Shown here piece after piece: positions 36,729 to 45,710 of a stretch of DNA of 64,000 nt. Position 1 is the stretch's first letter, and every line of letters starts with the position of its first letter. The notes under the pieces are model-generated. The model was given only the letters and a program-made list of their open reading frames with translations. It ran no database searches and was not told where the DNA came from. A program made the translations under genes and the position numbers. The stretch comes from Mycolicibacterium mucogenicum DSM 44124. Its GTDB lineage: Bacteria; Actinomycetota; Actinomycetes; Mycobacteriales; Mycobacteriaceae. The stretch spans positions 62,001 through 126,000 of the forward strand of contig NZ_CP062008.1 of assembly GCF_005670685.2 (NCBI RefSeq), in the 5' to 3' direction.

Positions 36729-36748
36729 AACCAACCGGCTGGTTGGTT
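36729..36748. promoter_or_regulatory. TetR-type operator palindrome before the aldehyde dehydrogenase gene
   Basis: AACCAACC-GGCT-GGTTGGTT: perfect 8-base arms around 4 bases, 40 bases before the ATG at 36789. Its core at 36731-36746 matches 13 of 16 bases of the element at 58564-58579. Confidence 0.7.
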
Positions 36749-36788
36749 AGGATTCCGGTGTTGCCTGGCTCACGTAAGGACGTTCGTC

Positions 36789-38189
36789 ATGACCCTTGAT
36801 TCAGCGGTATCCGTCGGCCACACGGCTGCCGATATCCCGGCGGTCGTCGCCGGTCTTCGCAAGACCTTCGCCACCGGGCGCACCCGCGACCTGCAGTGGC
36901 GCAAACGTCAGCTGCTGGCGCTGGCCCAGGCGATGGAGGAGAACGAAACGGCCATCGCCAAGGCGCTGGAGGCCGATCTCGGCCGCAAGCCCTTCGAGGC
37001 CTGGCTCGCCGACAGCGTCGGCACCATCGCCGAGGCGAAGGACGCCGCCAAGAACTTGCACAAGTGGGCGAAACGTCGCTACCGCCTGCTGGAGCGCTCG
37101 CAGCTGCCCGGCCGCGGCTGGGTCGAGTACGAGCCCTACGGCACGGTGCTGATCATCGGCGCCTGGAACTTCCCGTTCTACCTCACGCTGGGCCCGCTCG
37201 TCGGTGCCATCGCCGCGGGAAACACGGTGGTGCTCAAGCCTTCAGAGTTCGCTCCGGCCTCGTCGCGGCTGATGGTGGAGCTGGTCGAGAAGTACCTGGA
37301 CACCTCGGCCATCGCCGTGATCGAGGGCGACGGCATGGTCAGCCAGGAGCTGATCGCGCAGGGCCTGGACCGCATCATGTTCACCGGCGGCACCGAGATC
37401 GGCAAGAAGATCATGGCGGCCGCAGCCGAGCACCTGACGCCGGTCACGCTGGAACTCGGCGGCAAGAGCCCGGTGATCGTCGCGGCCGACGCCGACATCG
37501 ACGTCGCCGCCAAGCGCATTGCCTTCGCCAAGGTGATCAACTCGGGCCAGATCTGCGTCGCGCCGGACTACGTGGTGGCCGAGAAGCCCATCCGCGACGA
37601 GTTGGTCGCCAAGATCCGGGACGCCGTCGTGGCGTTCACCGCCGACGACGCCGACGGCCTGCCGATCGTCACCGAGCGGCAGTTCAACCGGCTCAGCAGT
37701 TACCTCGGCACCGGCGGCGACGTCGTGACCGGGGGCGGCACGAACCCGGCGCGGCTCACCATGCAGCCGACCGTCGTGGTCGACCCGCCGCTCGACGCAC
37801 CGGTCATGACCGAGGAGATCTTCGGGCCCATCCTGCCGGTGATCACCGTCGACTCGCTCGATGACGCCATCGCGTTCGTCAACGCCCGGCCCAAGCCGCT
37901 GGCCGCGTACCTGTTCACGAAGGCCAAGGCCGTCCGCGAACGGTTCATCCGTGAGGTCCCGGCCGGCGGCATGCTGGTCAACCACCTGATCTTCCAGGTG
38001 TCGACCGCGCGCCTGCCGTTCGGCGGCGTCGGACCGTCCGGCATGGGCGCCTACCACGGCCGCTACGGCTTCCTGGAGTTCAGCCACGCGAAGTCGGTGA
38101 TGACCAAGCCGACGCGGCCCGACCTGGGCAAGCTCATCTACCCGCCGTACACCGACAAGGCGTGGAAGATCGCGCGCAAGTTCTTCTAG
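36789..38189 (+). CDS. Aldehyde dehydrogenase (Rv0147-like)
   Basis: 466 residues of the class-3 type. It has the catalytic Asn region (IIGAWNFPFYLTLGPLVGAIAAGN), NAD loop FTGGTEIGKKIM, the general base in TLELGGKSPVIV, the catalytic cysteine in SGQICVAPDYV, and EEIFGPILPV. It oxidises aldehydes, often long-chain, to acids with NAD(P). The C-terminus is extended in the manner of membrane-associated ALDH3. It heads a run with the SDR and quinone oxidoreductase genes and is likely controlled by the operator at 36729. Confidence 0.95.
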   Translation: MTLDSAVSVGHTAADIPAVVAGLRKTFATGRTRDLQWRKRQLLALAQAMEENETAIAKALEADLGRKPFEAWLADSVGTIAEAKDAAKNLHKWAKRRYRLLERSQLPGRGWVEYEPYGTVLIIGAWNFPFYLTLGPLVGAIAAGNTVVLKPSEFAPASSRLMVELVEKYLDTSAIAVIEGDGMVSQELIAQGLDRIMFTGGTEIGKKIMAAAAEHLTPVTLELGGKSPVIVAADADIDVAAKRIAFAKVINSGQICVAPDYVVAEKPIRDELVAKIRDAVVAFTADDADGLPIVTERQFNRLSSYLGTGGDVVTGGGTNPARLTMQPTVVVDPPLDAPVMTEEIFGPILPVITVDSLDDAIAFVNARPKPLAAYLFTKAKAVRERFIREVPAGGMLVNHLIFQVSTARLPFGGVGPSGMGAYHGRYGFLEFSHAKSVMTKPTRPDLGKLIYPPYTDKAWKIARKFF

Positions 38190-38303
38190 AGATTGCAGAC
38201 CCGGCGGCACGGCGGTCAGCCGGTCGCCGTATACACAAGGGGTGGCCCCACCCGAAAATAGATTGGGCGGGCTGTTCCATTTCTGTTCCATGAGAGGAAA
38301 CCC

Positions 38304-39167
38304 ATGCCCGGAGTGCAGGATCGCGTCATTGCCGTCACCGGAGCCGGAGGCGGCCTGGGTCGTGAATACGCGCTGACGCTGGCCCGCGAAGGCGCCTGTG
38401 TCGTGGTCAACGACCTCGGCGGCGCCCGCGACGGCACCGGCGCCGGCCACAACATGGCCGACCAGGTCGTCGACGAGATCAAGGCCGCCGGCGGCCGCGC
38501 CGTCGCCAACTACGACTCGGTGGCCGAGGCCGAGGGCGCCGAGAACATCGTCAAGACCGCGATCGACGCGTTCGGCAAGATCGACGGTGTGGTGTCCAAC
38601 GCGGGCATCCTGCGCGACGGCACCTTCCACAAGATGACCGCCGAGCAGTGGGACATCGTGCTCAAGGTGCACCTGTACGGCGGCTACAACGTCATCCGCG
38701 CCGCCTGGCCGCACTTCCGCGAGAACGCCTACGGCCGCGTCGTGGTCGCCACCTCGACCAGTGGTCTGTTCGGCAACTTCGGTCAGGCCAACTACAGCGC
38801 CGCCAAGCTGGGGCTGGTCGGCCTGATCAACACGCTGGCCCAGGAAGGCGCCAAGTACAACATCAAGCTCAACGCCGTCGCACCGATCGCCGCGACCCGC
38901 ATGACCGAGGACATCGTGCCGCCGGAGGTCTTCGCGAAGCTGTCCCCGGAGTACGTGGCACCGGTCGTGGCGCAGCTGTGCAGCGAAGAGCTGCCCGAGA
39001 CGGGGTCGATCTTCATCGTCGGCGGCGGCAAGGTGCAGCGCACCGCGCTGTTCCAGAACGACGGCGTCACCTTCGACCATGTGCCCACCGTCGACGAGGT
39101 GGCCGCCAAGTGGGGCGAGATCACCGACCTGTCGGCCGCCAAGGCCGCTTCGTTCGCGCTCGGCTGA
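38304..39167 (+). CDS. Short-chain dehydrogenase (Rv0148-like)
   Basis: 287 residues. NAD(P) motif TGAGGGLGREYAL, NAG at SNAGILRDG, catalytic Ser in VVATSTSGLFG and YSAAK. HKMTAEQWDIVLKVHLYGGY and the C-terminal VGGGKVQRTALFQNDG resemble the dehydrogenase half of peroxisomal multifunctional enzyme type 2, so a 3-hydroxyacyl-CoA substrate is likely. Very close to Rv0148 by eye. It stops three bases before the next gene. Confidence 0.95.
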   Translation: MPGVQDRVIAVTGAGGGLGREYALTLAREGACVVVNDLGGARDGTGAGHNMADQVVDEIKAAGGRAVANYDSVAEAEGAENIVKTAIDAFGKIDGVVSNAGILRDGTFHKMTAEQWDIVLKVHLYGGYNVIRAAWPHFRENAYGRVVVATSTSGLFGNFGQANYSAAKLGLVGLINTLAQEGAKYNIKLNAVAPIAATRMTEDIVPPEVFAKLSPEYVAPVVAQLCSEELPETGSIFIVGGGKVQRTALFQNDGVTFDHVPTVDEVAAKWGEITDLSAAKAASFALG

Positions 39168-39170
39168 TAG

Positions 39171-40142
39171 GTGAAAGCGCTTGTCGCACAGTCGCTGACC
39201 GGCCCATCGGGCCTCGCCTACACCGATGTCGATGACGCCGCAGACCCTTCGGGCAACGCGGTCGTCATCGATGTCGGTGCGGCCGGCGTCTGCTTTCCCG
39301 ACCTGCTGCTGATCCGCGGCGAATACCAGCTCAAGCTTCCACCCGGGTTCACCCCGGGTATGGAGGTGGCCGGTACCGTCCGGTCGGCGCCCGAAAGCTC
39401 CGGTTTCGTTGCCGGTCAGCGGGTTTCGGCGTTCACCATGATGGGCGGCTACGCCGAACGCGCGCTGGCGCTGCCGGACTCGGTGATCCCGACGCCCGAC
39501 GGCTTGGACGACGCCTCGGCGGTCTGCCTGCTCGGGAACTACTACACCATGTACTTCGCGCTGGCCCGTCGCGGCCGACTGCTTGCGGGGGAGACGGTGC
39601 TGGTGCTGGGCTCCGCCGGTGGTATCGGCGTCGCGGCCATCCAGATCGCAAAGGCCATGGGCGCCAAGGTGGTTGCCATGGTGCACCGGGTCGAGGCGCA
39701 GGACTTCGTGGCCTCTGTCGGTGCCGACGTGGTGCTGCCGCTGGCCGACGGGTGGCGCGAGGCCGCGCTGGCGGCGACCGACCGTCGGGGAGTGGACCTG
39801 GTGGTCGACCCGGTCGGCGGCGAGGCGTTCGATGACGCGATCCGGGTGCTGGCCCCCGAGGGCCGGCTGCTGGTACTGGGTTTCGCTGCCGGACAGGGCA
39901 TCCCGTCGGTGAAGGTGAACCGGCTGCTGTTGCGCAACATCAGCGTGGTGGGTGTCGGGTACGGCGAGTTCATCCGTCAGGTGCCCGGTTCCGCCGCGGA
40001 GATCGGGGCGGGCCTGGCCAAGCTGGTCGACGGCGGACTGCGGCCACCGGAGCCGATGCGCTTCGCGTTGTCGGACGGTGCCGCCGCGCTTCAGGCGTTG
40101 GCGGACGGGAAGATTCGCGGCAAGGCTGTCCTGGAGCCGTAA
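39171..40142 (+). CDS. NADPH:quinone oxidoreductase family protein (Rv0149-like)
   Basis: 323-residue zinc-free MDR protein: GroES-like N-terminus (GAAGVCFPDLLLIRGEYQ, PPGFTPGMEVAGTV) and Rossmann domain with VLGSAGGIGVAAIQIAKAMGAKVVAM. The GTG start at 39171 directly follows the SDR stop. Likely reduces quinones or enoyl substrates with NADPH; grouped with the ALDH and SDR genes as in M. tuberculosis. Confidence 0.93.
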   Translation: MKALVAQSLTGPSGLAYTDVDDAADPSGNAVVIDVGAAGVCFPDLLLIRGEYQLKLPPGFTPGMEVAGTVRSAPESSGFVAGQRVSAFTMMGGYAERALALPDSVIPTPDGLDDASAVCLLGNYYTMYFALARRGRLLAGETVLVLGSAGGIGVAAIQIAKAMGAKVVAMVHRVEAQDFVASVGADVVLPLADGWREAALAATDRRGVDLVVDPVGGEAFDDAIRVLAPEGRLLVLGFAAGQGIPSVKVNRLLLRNISVVGVGYGEFIRQVPGSAAEIGAGLAKLVDGGLRPPEPMRFALSDGAAALQALADGKIRGKAVLEP

Positions 40143-40628
40143 GTGAACACCTTGGGAACAGTGCTGGTGGCCCTGGTCATCGCGATCGGCCTGGTCGGCA
40201 TCGTGGTGCCGGTGCTTCCCGGTGGATTGCTCGTGTTCCTGGCGATCGCGGTGTGGGCGGTGGCCGTCCACACCGCGACGTCATGGGTGGTGCTCGGTGT
40301 CGCGGCGGCGTTGTTCGTGGTCGGCGAGGTCATCAAATATCTCTGGCCGGTGCGCCGGATGCGCCGGGCCGACGTATCCACCCGCAGCCTCATCATCGGC
40401 GGAATCCTCGGCATCATCGGGTTTTTCGTGATCCCGGTGCTGGGCCTGGCCCTCGGTTTCGTGCTGGGCGTCTACCTTTCCGAGTACTCGGCCTTGCGGG
40501 ATCCGGGCCGGGCCTGGACGTCGACCAAACACGCCATCAAGGGCGTCGCCCTGGCCATGGGGGTCGAGTTGACGGCCGCGCTGTTGGCCGCGGCGGCGTG
40601 GGTGACGGGATTGGTGGTCGGTAGTTGA
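40143..40628 (+). CDS. DUF456 family membrane protein
   Basis: 161 residues, mostly hydrophobic, with about four or five helices. The beginning LVALVIAIGLVGIVVPVLPGGLLVFLAIAVWA and the glycine-rich GGILGIIGFFVIPVLGLALGFVLGVYLSEY fit the DUF456 family. Function unknown. It starts with GTG on the heels of the oxidoreductase gene and overlaps the next gene by four bases. Confidence 0.85.
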   Translation: MNTLGTVLVALVIAIGLVGIVVPVLPGGLLVFLAIAVWAVAVHTATSWVVLGVAAALFVVGEVIKYLWPVRRMRRADVSTRSLIIGGILGIIGFFVIPVLGLALGFVLGVYLSEYSALRDPGRAWTSTKHAIKGVALAMGVELTAALLAAAAWVTGLVVGS

Positions 40629-41176
40629 CCGCAGCGGGAAGGACTTTCGACGCGTCGGCCGGTGAGCTGCTTCTGCACACCGGCGTCACCGGTACCGCGG
40701 CTCGGATGGGACACCGGTTGACCATCGCGATGAGATCGTGGCGCGCGACCGTCGACGTGGACGGGGACGTACCCACGTCGGTCGAGGTGACCGTCGACCT
40801 GAACTCGCTGGAAGTCCTGACGGGGGAGGGCGGCATGACGCCGCTGTCCGGCTCGGAGAGGACGATGGTGCGCAACAACGCGCTGAAAACGCTGCAGGCC
40901 AAGCGCTTTCCGCAGGCGACATTCCGCTCGTCGGCAATCGAACGGAGCGGCGACGCGTGGCGGCTCACCGGGACTCTGGACCTCGGCGGCCAGAGCCACG
41001 AGCAGACCGTCGTCGTCCACGTGGTGCAGGACGGCGCGGACGTGCAGGTCACCGGCGAGGCGCTGGTGCGGCACAGCGACCATCGCATCAAACAGTTCTC
41101 GATGCTGATGGGCGCGATGAAAGTGGCCGACGAGGTCCGGGTGACACTCGCCGCGCCACCGACGGACCGGACCTAG
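40625..41176 (+). CDS. YceI-like family protein
   Basis: 183 residues of the YceI-like lipocalin-type fold: GMGHRLTIAMRSWRATVDVDGD-like beginning, VDLNSLEVL, NALKTLQAKRFPQATFRSSAIE, WRLTGTLDLGG and HRIKQFSMLMGAMKVADEV. The family binds isoprenoid-like lipids, but no signal peptide is present here. The start is taken at TTG 40625, which overlaps the previous stop; a later start would cut into the first strand. Confidence 0.85.
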   Translation: MTAAGRTFDASAGELLLHTGVTGTAARMGHRLTIAMRSWRATVDVDGDVPTSVEVTVDLNSLEVLTGEGGMTPLSGSERTMVRNNALKTLQAKRFPQATFRSSAIERSGDAWRLTGTLDLGGQSHEQTVVVHVVQDGADVQVTGEALVRHSDHRIKQFSMLMGAMKVADEVRVTLAAPPTDRT

Positions 41177-41982
41177 CCCCTCAGCACCGCGCGCAACCGC
41201 GTCACCTGTTCGTCGGTGACGCCAATGGCGGCAAGGTAATTCGATAGCGAACCGTATTCGGCGTCGACGACGGCCAGGGCCGCGTCCAGGTACTCCTCGC
41301 GGACGCCGAGCACCTCTTCGGTGAGCCGGGCCTCGGCGAACGTCACGACCTCAGCAGTCTCACCGGCCCGGGTCTGGATGGTCTCGAGGATGCCGTCCCG
41401 CAGCTGCGGCACGGCGTCGTTGCTCCGCAGGAAGTCGGTGAGGATCGCGTCGCGATCGATGCCGACGGCCCCCAGCACCGTCGCCACCGTGAAGCCGGTG
41501 CGATCCTTGCCGGCGAAACAGTGCGCGATCACCGGCCGTGCGTCGGCGAGCATCGAAATGACCTGGCGTATCGCAAGATGCGCACCGGGCAGGGTGGGGA
41601 AGCGGCGGTACTCCTCGACCATGAAGCGACCGGCGGCGACGGCGATGTCCTCGTCGTCGGGCTTGGCGGTCATCATCTTCTCGAAGGCGTTCTCGTGCGG
41701 CGCCTCGGCCGTATCGGTGCCTGCCGCGGCGAGCTCGTGGAACGGCAGCAGGTGGATCGCGACGCCGTCGGGCACCTGGCCGGGGCCCCGGCGCTCGACC
41801 TCACGCAGCGACCGGAGGTCCGCGACGTCGGTGATGCCATAGTGCTGCAACGCTTTACGGCCGTCTTCGGCGAGCGCGCTGAGCTCGCTGGAGCGGAACA
41901 GCCGGCCGGGGGCAATGCCCGTCTCCTCGGCCACATCGCGGAAGTTCCAGGCGCCGGCGAGTTCCAGACCAGTGGACCGCAT
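41173..41982 (-). CDS. ptbB: Tyrosine/lipid phosphatase PtbB (Rv0153c-like)
   Basis: 269 residues. The P-loop CX5R motif is HCFAGKDRTGF (~residue 152), as in PtpB of M. tuberculosis, a secreted dual-specificity and phosphoinositide phosphatase. The beginning ELAGAWNFRDVAEETGIAPGRLFRSSELSAL and the lid helix region also match. No signal peptide is visible. ATG at 41982 overlaps the fadE2 stop (TGATG), so the two are coupled as in M. tuberculosis. Confidence 0.93.
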   Translation of the reverse strand: MRSTGLELAGAWNFRDVAEETGIAPGRLFRSSELSALAEDGRKALQHYGITDVADLRSLREVERRGPGQVPDGVAIHLLPFHELAAAGTDTAEAPHENAFEKMMTAKPDDEDIAVAAGRFMVEEYRRFPTLPGAHLAIRQVISMLADARPVIAHCFAGKDRTGFTVATVLGAVGIDRDAILTDFLRSNDAVPQLRDGILETIQTRAGETAEVVTFAEARLTEEVLGVREEYLDAALAVVDAEYGSLSNYLAAIGVTDEQVTRLRAVLRG

Positions 41983-43211
41983 CAGTGACCCAGCGCCGCG
42001 GCCGCCAGTGCGGACTTCTCGCGGCCGAGTTCGGCGCGCGCGATGGTGCGCATGTGCACCTCGTCCGGACCGTCGAACAGCCGCATCGCCCGGTGCCAGG
42101 CGTAGAGCCGCGCCAGCGGGACGTCGTCGCAGATACCGGCAGCGCCGTGTACCTGGATGGCGCGGTCGATCACGTCGCACGCGACCTGCGGGGCCACCGA
42201 CTTGATCTGCGACACCAGCACATGGGCGGCCTTGTTGCCCTGCTGGTCGATGGTCCAGGCGGCCTTCTCACACAGCAGCCGGGCCTGGTCGATCTCGTTG
42301 CGGGACTTGGCAATCGACTCACGCACCACGCCCTGCTCGGCCAGCGGCTTGCCGAACGCGACGCGCTTTTGCACCCGGTCGATCATCAGGGCCAGGGCAC
42401 GCTCGGCGGCGCCGAGGGCGCGCATGCAGTGGTGAATGCGGCCCGGCCCCAACCGGGCCTGCGCGATGGCGAAACCGGAGCCCTCTTCGTGCAACAGGTT
42501 CTCCGCCGGCACCCGGACGTTGTCGAAGACGATCTCGCAGTGGCCGTGCTGGTCCTGCCACCCGAACACCGGCAGCGACCGCTGGATGTCCACACCCGGG
42601 GTATCGGCCGGCACCAGGATCATCGACTGCTGGGCGTGCGAGGCGGCGTCAGGGTTGGTGCGGCCCATGACGATCAGGATCTTGCAGCGCGGGTCGGCGG
42701 CGCCGGTGATCCACCACTTGCGGCCATTGATGACGTAGTCGCCACCATCGCGCAGCATCGTCGTCTCGATGTTGCGGGCGTCCGACGACGCCACCGCGGG
42801 CTCGGTCATGGCGAAGGCGCTGCGGATCTCACCATTGAGTAGCGGATCGAGCCACTGCTTGCGCTGCTGCTCGTTGGCGAACAGGTGCAGGGTCTCCATG
42901 TTGCCGGTATCCGGCGCCGCGCAGTTGATCGCCTCGGGTGCGATCTCCATGCTCCAGCCGGAAATCTCGGCCAGCGGGGCGTACTCCAGGTTGGTCAGCC
43001 CGGACTCCGACGGCAGAAACAGATTCCACAGGCCACGCTTGCGGGCCTCGATCTTGAGTTCCTCGACCACTGGCGGGACCGTGTGGTCCTTCGGGCCCTT
43101 CTCCTCGCGATAGGCGTGGTAGGAGGCCTCGGCCGGCAGCACGAGCTCGGTCATGAACTCGGTGAGCCTGTGCTGGTAATCCTGCGCTTTTGCCGACAAC
43201 GCGAAGTCCAT
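41982..43211 (-). CDS. fadE2: Acyl-CoA dehydrogenase FadE2 (Rv0154c-like)
   Basis: 409 residues, ACAD10/11-type. It has AFAMTEPAVASSDARNIETTM (FAD/substrate site), GRKWWITGA, GRIHHCMRALGAAERAL, AFGKPLAEQG and IQVHGAAGICDDVPLARLYAWHRAMRLFDGPDEVH. These are typical of the FadE2 branch, whose members act on hydroxylated or 4-hydroxy acyl-CoAs in related organisms. ATG at 43211 is chosen by alignment. It lies 23 bases after the conserved hypothetical gene. Confidence 0.95.
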   Translation of the reverse strand: MDFALSAKAQDYQHRLTEFMTELVLPAEASYHAYREEKGPKDHTVPPVVEELKIEARKRGLWNLFLPSESGLTNLEYAPLAEISGWSMEIAPEAINCAAPDTGNMETLHLFANEQQRKQWLDPLLNGEIRSAFAMTEPAVASSDARNIETTMLRDGGDYVINGRKWWITGAADPRCKILIVMGRTNPDAASHAQQSMILVPADTPGVDIQRSLPVFGWQDQHGHCEIVFDNVRVPAENLLHEEGSGFAIAQARLGPGRIHHCMRALGAAERALALMIDRVQKRVAFGKPLAEQGVVRESIAKSRNEIDQARLLCEKAAWTIDQQGNKAAHVLVSQIKSVAPQVACDVIDRAIQVHGAAGICDDVPLARLYAWHRAMRLFDGPDEVHMRTIARAELGREKSALAAAALGH

Positions 43212-43234
43212 GACCGCCACGATAAGCCACTTGG

Positions 43235-43990
43235 TTAGACATGTGGAAGCGCGGCCCACTCCTCGGGAACAACGCGGACGCCACTGAGGTCGATGGCCAC
43301 CATGAGCTCGTCGGCGAGCGGACGGCCGGCGGAGTCACACCGGTAGGCCCGGCGCCGCGTCGGCACCATGATGCCGTCGGCCTCGACGATCTCACTGACA
43401 TAGTGCTGGGCGGCGAACCCGCCGGCGATCTCGACGCGATAGTCATGCCGGCCGATGAGGAAATCGCTGCCGAAGAAGAACTCCTCCTCGCGGCTGTGAC
43501 TGGCGAAGCCATCGGGATAGCGCACCCGTAGACCGCGCCACCGCTCACCGTGATCGAGGACGGGTTCGATTTCGGTGACGTCCATGCCGGGCAGCGCCAT
43601 GAAGAACGGCGTGGTCAGGTACATCCACAACGCGTAGCCGTTGAAGTACGCCCGCTGCAACGGATTCCACGGTGTACTCAGCTCGTGGTCGGCGAAAGAC
43701 GTTCGCGGATCCGTCTGCTCGGCCACCACCCGGCCGTCGAGCTTCTGGATGGCGACGCGCTCGGGGGTGAAGTCGGAGCGTTGATCCGGCGCGCCGAACG
43801 GCTGTACCGACGCCCACTGGCGGTGCGTCGCAACGGACATCCGTCGCGGCACGGGGTCCTGCGGCATTCCTTTGATGCCGAAGAGCTTGCCGCCGGTGAC
43901 GATCGTCGCCTCCACGGAGTGCACGCTGCGCCACCGGTCCAGCCCGCCATGCGCTTCCAATACCGAGCTCAGCAGTTCCGTTGTCATCAT
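43235..43990 (-). CDS. Conserved hypothetical protein
   Basis: 251 residues, not recognised. It begins MTTELLSSVLEAHGGLDRWRSVHSVEATI and continues with beta-strand-rich text (WRGLRVRYPDGF, EEEFFFGSDFLIGRHDYRVEIAGG, HYVSEIVEADGIMVPTRRRAY), a pattern also seen in LolA-like or lipid-binding beta-sheet proteins, though no signal peptide is present. It is the first gene of a unit with fadE2 and ptbB. Intact. Confidence 0.75.
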   Translation of the reverse strand: MMTTELLSSVLEAHGGLDRWRSVHSVEATIVTGGKLFGIKGMPQDPVPRRMSVATHRQWASVQPFGAPDQRSDFTPERVAIQKLDGRVVAEQTDPRTSFADHELSTPWNPLQRAYFNGYALWMYLTTPFFMALPGMDVTEIEPVLDHGERWRGLRVRYPDGFASHSREEEFFFGSDFLIGRHDYRVEIAGGFAAQHYVSEIVEADGIMVPTRRRAYRCDSAGRPLADELMVAIDLSGVRVVPEEWAALPHV

Positions 43991-44191
43991 GGGCCTTTCG
44001 CCGCCGTTGCCTACCCTGCAACACGACCCGTGGCGGCATAGCGTCCGCCGAAGGTGGTCCTGTCGCTACCAGGATTCGCGGGGACGGACTGGCGGGCCGC
44101 GTGCCGGAATGGCGTCGGAGGCTCTGGCGCTGTCTGAGGCGACATCTCCCACTACGGAGCCAGTAGCTCCGGCAACCGAGAGGACCGACCA

Positions 44192-44659
44192 GTGTCCAAC
44201 ATTCGCTTCCAAGCCACCACGTCGGCCACGCCGGAGCAATTCGTCGAAGGCCTCACCGACTTCGGGCCGGGCCGTGAGCAGGTCTTTCCGAACAGCGCGG
44301 ACTCCTAACTCGAGGTGCACTACCTCGTACCCGGCCGTGCCGACGTCACCGAGGGTTCGGGCGGGATCTGGGAACGGCTGACCTATAACTGGACCGACCC
44401 CACCCGGGTGCTGCTGACGACGACCGACTCGAACGTGTTCGGTGGTGCGTCGGGCTATGTCTACACGCTGACGCGGCAGGGCGACGGTACGACGCACGTC
44501 GACCTCGAGATCGTGCGTGAGGGCAAGAACGTCAGGGGCAAGGCGCTGGCGTGGGTGCTGGGCTCCGTCGGCAAGGGCTCGTTACGAAAAGCGTTCAACC
44601 GCAGTGTCCGTGGCATCGAAGCGCGTAGCGGATCTGCCGTACCGCCGAGTGCCAACTGA
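44192..44659 (+). pseudogene. SRPBCC-like protein interrupted by an in-frame stop
   Basis: Reading from GTG 44192 gives SNIRFQATTSATPEQFVEGLTDF and continues to residue 38, where TAA at 44306-44308 interrupts the frame. The same frame then goes on with LEVHYLVPGRADVTEG, GGIWERLTYNW and VYTLTRQGDGTTHVDLEIVREG to 44659. The two parts together form one ~155-residue START/SRPBCC-type lipid or polyketide-binding domain. The simplest reading is a substitution of a sense codon such as TAC (Tyr) to TAA. A 114-residue product from GTG 44315 is possible but would lack the first strand and helix. The next gene, an alcohol dehydrogenase, is 20 bases away. Confidence 0.75.
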
Positions 44660-44679
44660 ATTCGATCAAAGGAATATCA

Positions 44680-45699
44680 ATGTCTACTTATCGCGCCTTT
44701 CAGGTCACCGGCCAGGCCCACTTCGAGCTGGTGGAGCGGCCCCTGCTCGAGCCACCCCCGGGACAGGTTCGCTTCCGCGTACAGAGTTGCGGGGTGTGCC
44801 ACAGCGACGTCCTCGCCGTCGAGGGGCAGCGGCCCGACCCGCACCTGCCTGTCGTACCCGGTCATGAAGCCGTCGGCGTGATCGACGCCATCGGTGCCGG
44901 CGTCACCGGTTGGCAGGTCGGTGACCGCGTCGGCGTCGGCTTCCTCGGTGGCCACTGCGGCGTCTGTGCATCCTGCCGCCGTGGTGATTTCGTCAACTGC
45001 AGCGACCAGCCCTGGTTCGGCACCAACACCGACGGTGGCTATGCCGAGGTCGCGTATGCCCGGGCCAGCGGATTGGTCCGGATCCCCGATGGGATCGACT
45101 CCGTGGCCGCCTCGCCGCTGCTGTGCGCCGGCATCACGACGTACAACGCTGTGCAGCTGGTCCATGCGGCGCCGGATTCGCTTGTGGCCGTGCAGGGTAT
45201 CGGCGGCCTGGGACATCTGGGCGTGCAGTACGCGCACAAGCTCGGCTACCGGGTTGCGGCCATCGCCCGGGGCACCGACAAGGCCGCGCTTGCCGCCGAG
45301 CTCGGCGCGGATCACTACATCGACAGTGCCGCAACCGATCCCGCGGAGGCGTTGCAGGAACTCGGCGGCGCTGAAGCCGTCGTGGCCACAGCGTCGAGCG
45401 GCTCGTCGATGGCGCCGCTGCTGGCCGGACTGAAGCCGCGTGGCCAACTGATCGTCGTCGGTGTTGCCGGAGACCCGATTCCGGTGAACACCGTGGACCT
45501 GGTCACCGCCAGCCGGTCGATCGTCGGCAGCCTCACCGGCACCCCCGTCGAAAACGAGGACGGCATGAACTTCAGTGCCGCGCACGGGGTTGCCGCGATG
45601 ACCGAGGTGCTGCCGTTCGACGAGGCGCCGAAGGCCTACGCGCGCATGATGTCCGGGGACGCGCGTTTCCGCGTCGTGCTCGATATGCAGGACCGGTAG
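44680..45699 (+). CDS. Zinc-dependent alcohol dehydrogenase
   Basis: 339 residues. Catalytic zinc ligands in CGVCHSDVLAVEG and PGHEAVG; structural zinc cysteines in GGHCGVCASCRRGDFVNC; NAD site VQGIGGLGHLGVQYAHKLGYRVAAI. The lone Asp/Ala-rich stretch at ~210 fits NAD(P)-dependent propanol-preferring ADH. The ATG at 44680 is preceded by AAAGGAATATCA. Substrate unknown. Confidence 0.93.
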   Translation: MSTYRAFQVTGQAHFELVERPLLEPPPGQVRFRVQSCGVCHSDVLAVEGQRPDPHLPVVPGHEAVGVIDAIGAGVTGWQVGDRVGVGFLGGHCGVCASCRRGDFVNCSDQPWFGTNTDGGYAEVAYARASGLVRIPDGIDSVAASPLLCAGITTYNAVQLVHAAPDSLVAVQGIGGLGHLGVQYAHKLGYRVAAIARGTDKAALAAELGADHYIDSAATDPAEALQELGGAEAVVATASSGSSMAPLLAGLKPRGQLIVVGVAGDPIPVNTVDLVTASRSIVGSLTGTPVENEDGMNFSAAHGVAAMTEVLPFDEAPKAYARMMSGDARFRVVLDMQDR

Positions 45700-45710
45700 C
45701 CGCGGCGCGA

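Noticed and set aside
38272..38291. Direct repeat CTGTTCCAT-TT-CTGTTCCAT upstream of the SDR gene
   Set aside because: Short and isolated; no link to a known element.
37242..40271. Very long open frame (about 1000 codons) on the minus strand opposite the ALDH, SDR and oxidoreductase genes
   Set aside because: High-GC third-codon bias leaves antisense frames open; the protein is His/Arg/Gly-rich with no family resemblance, and three clear genes lie on the other strand.
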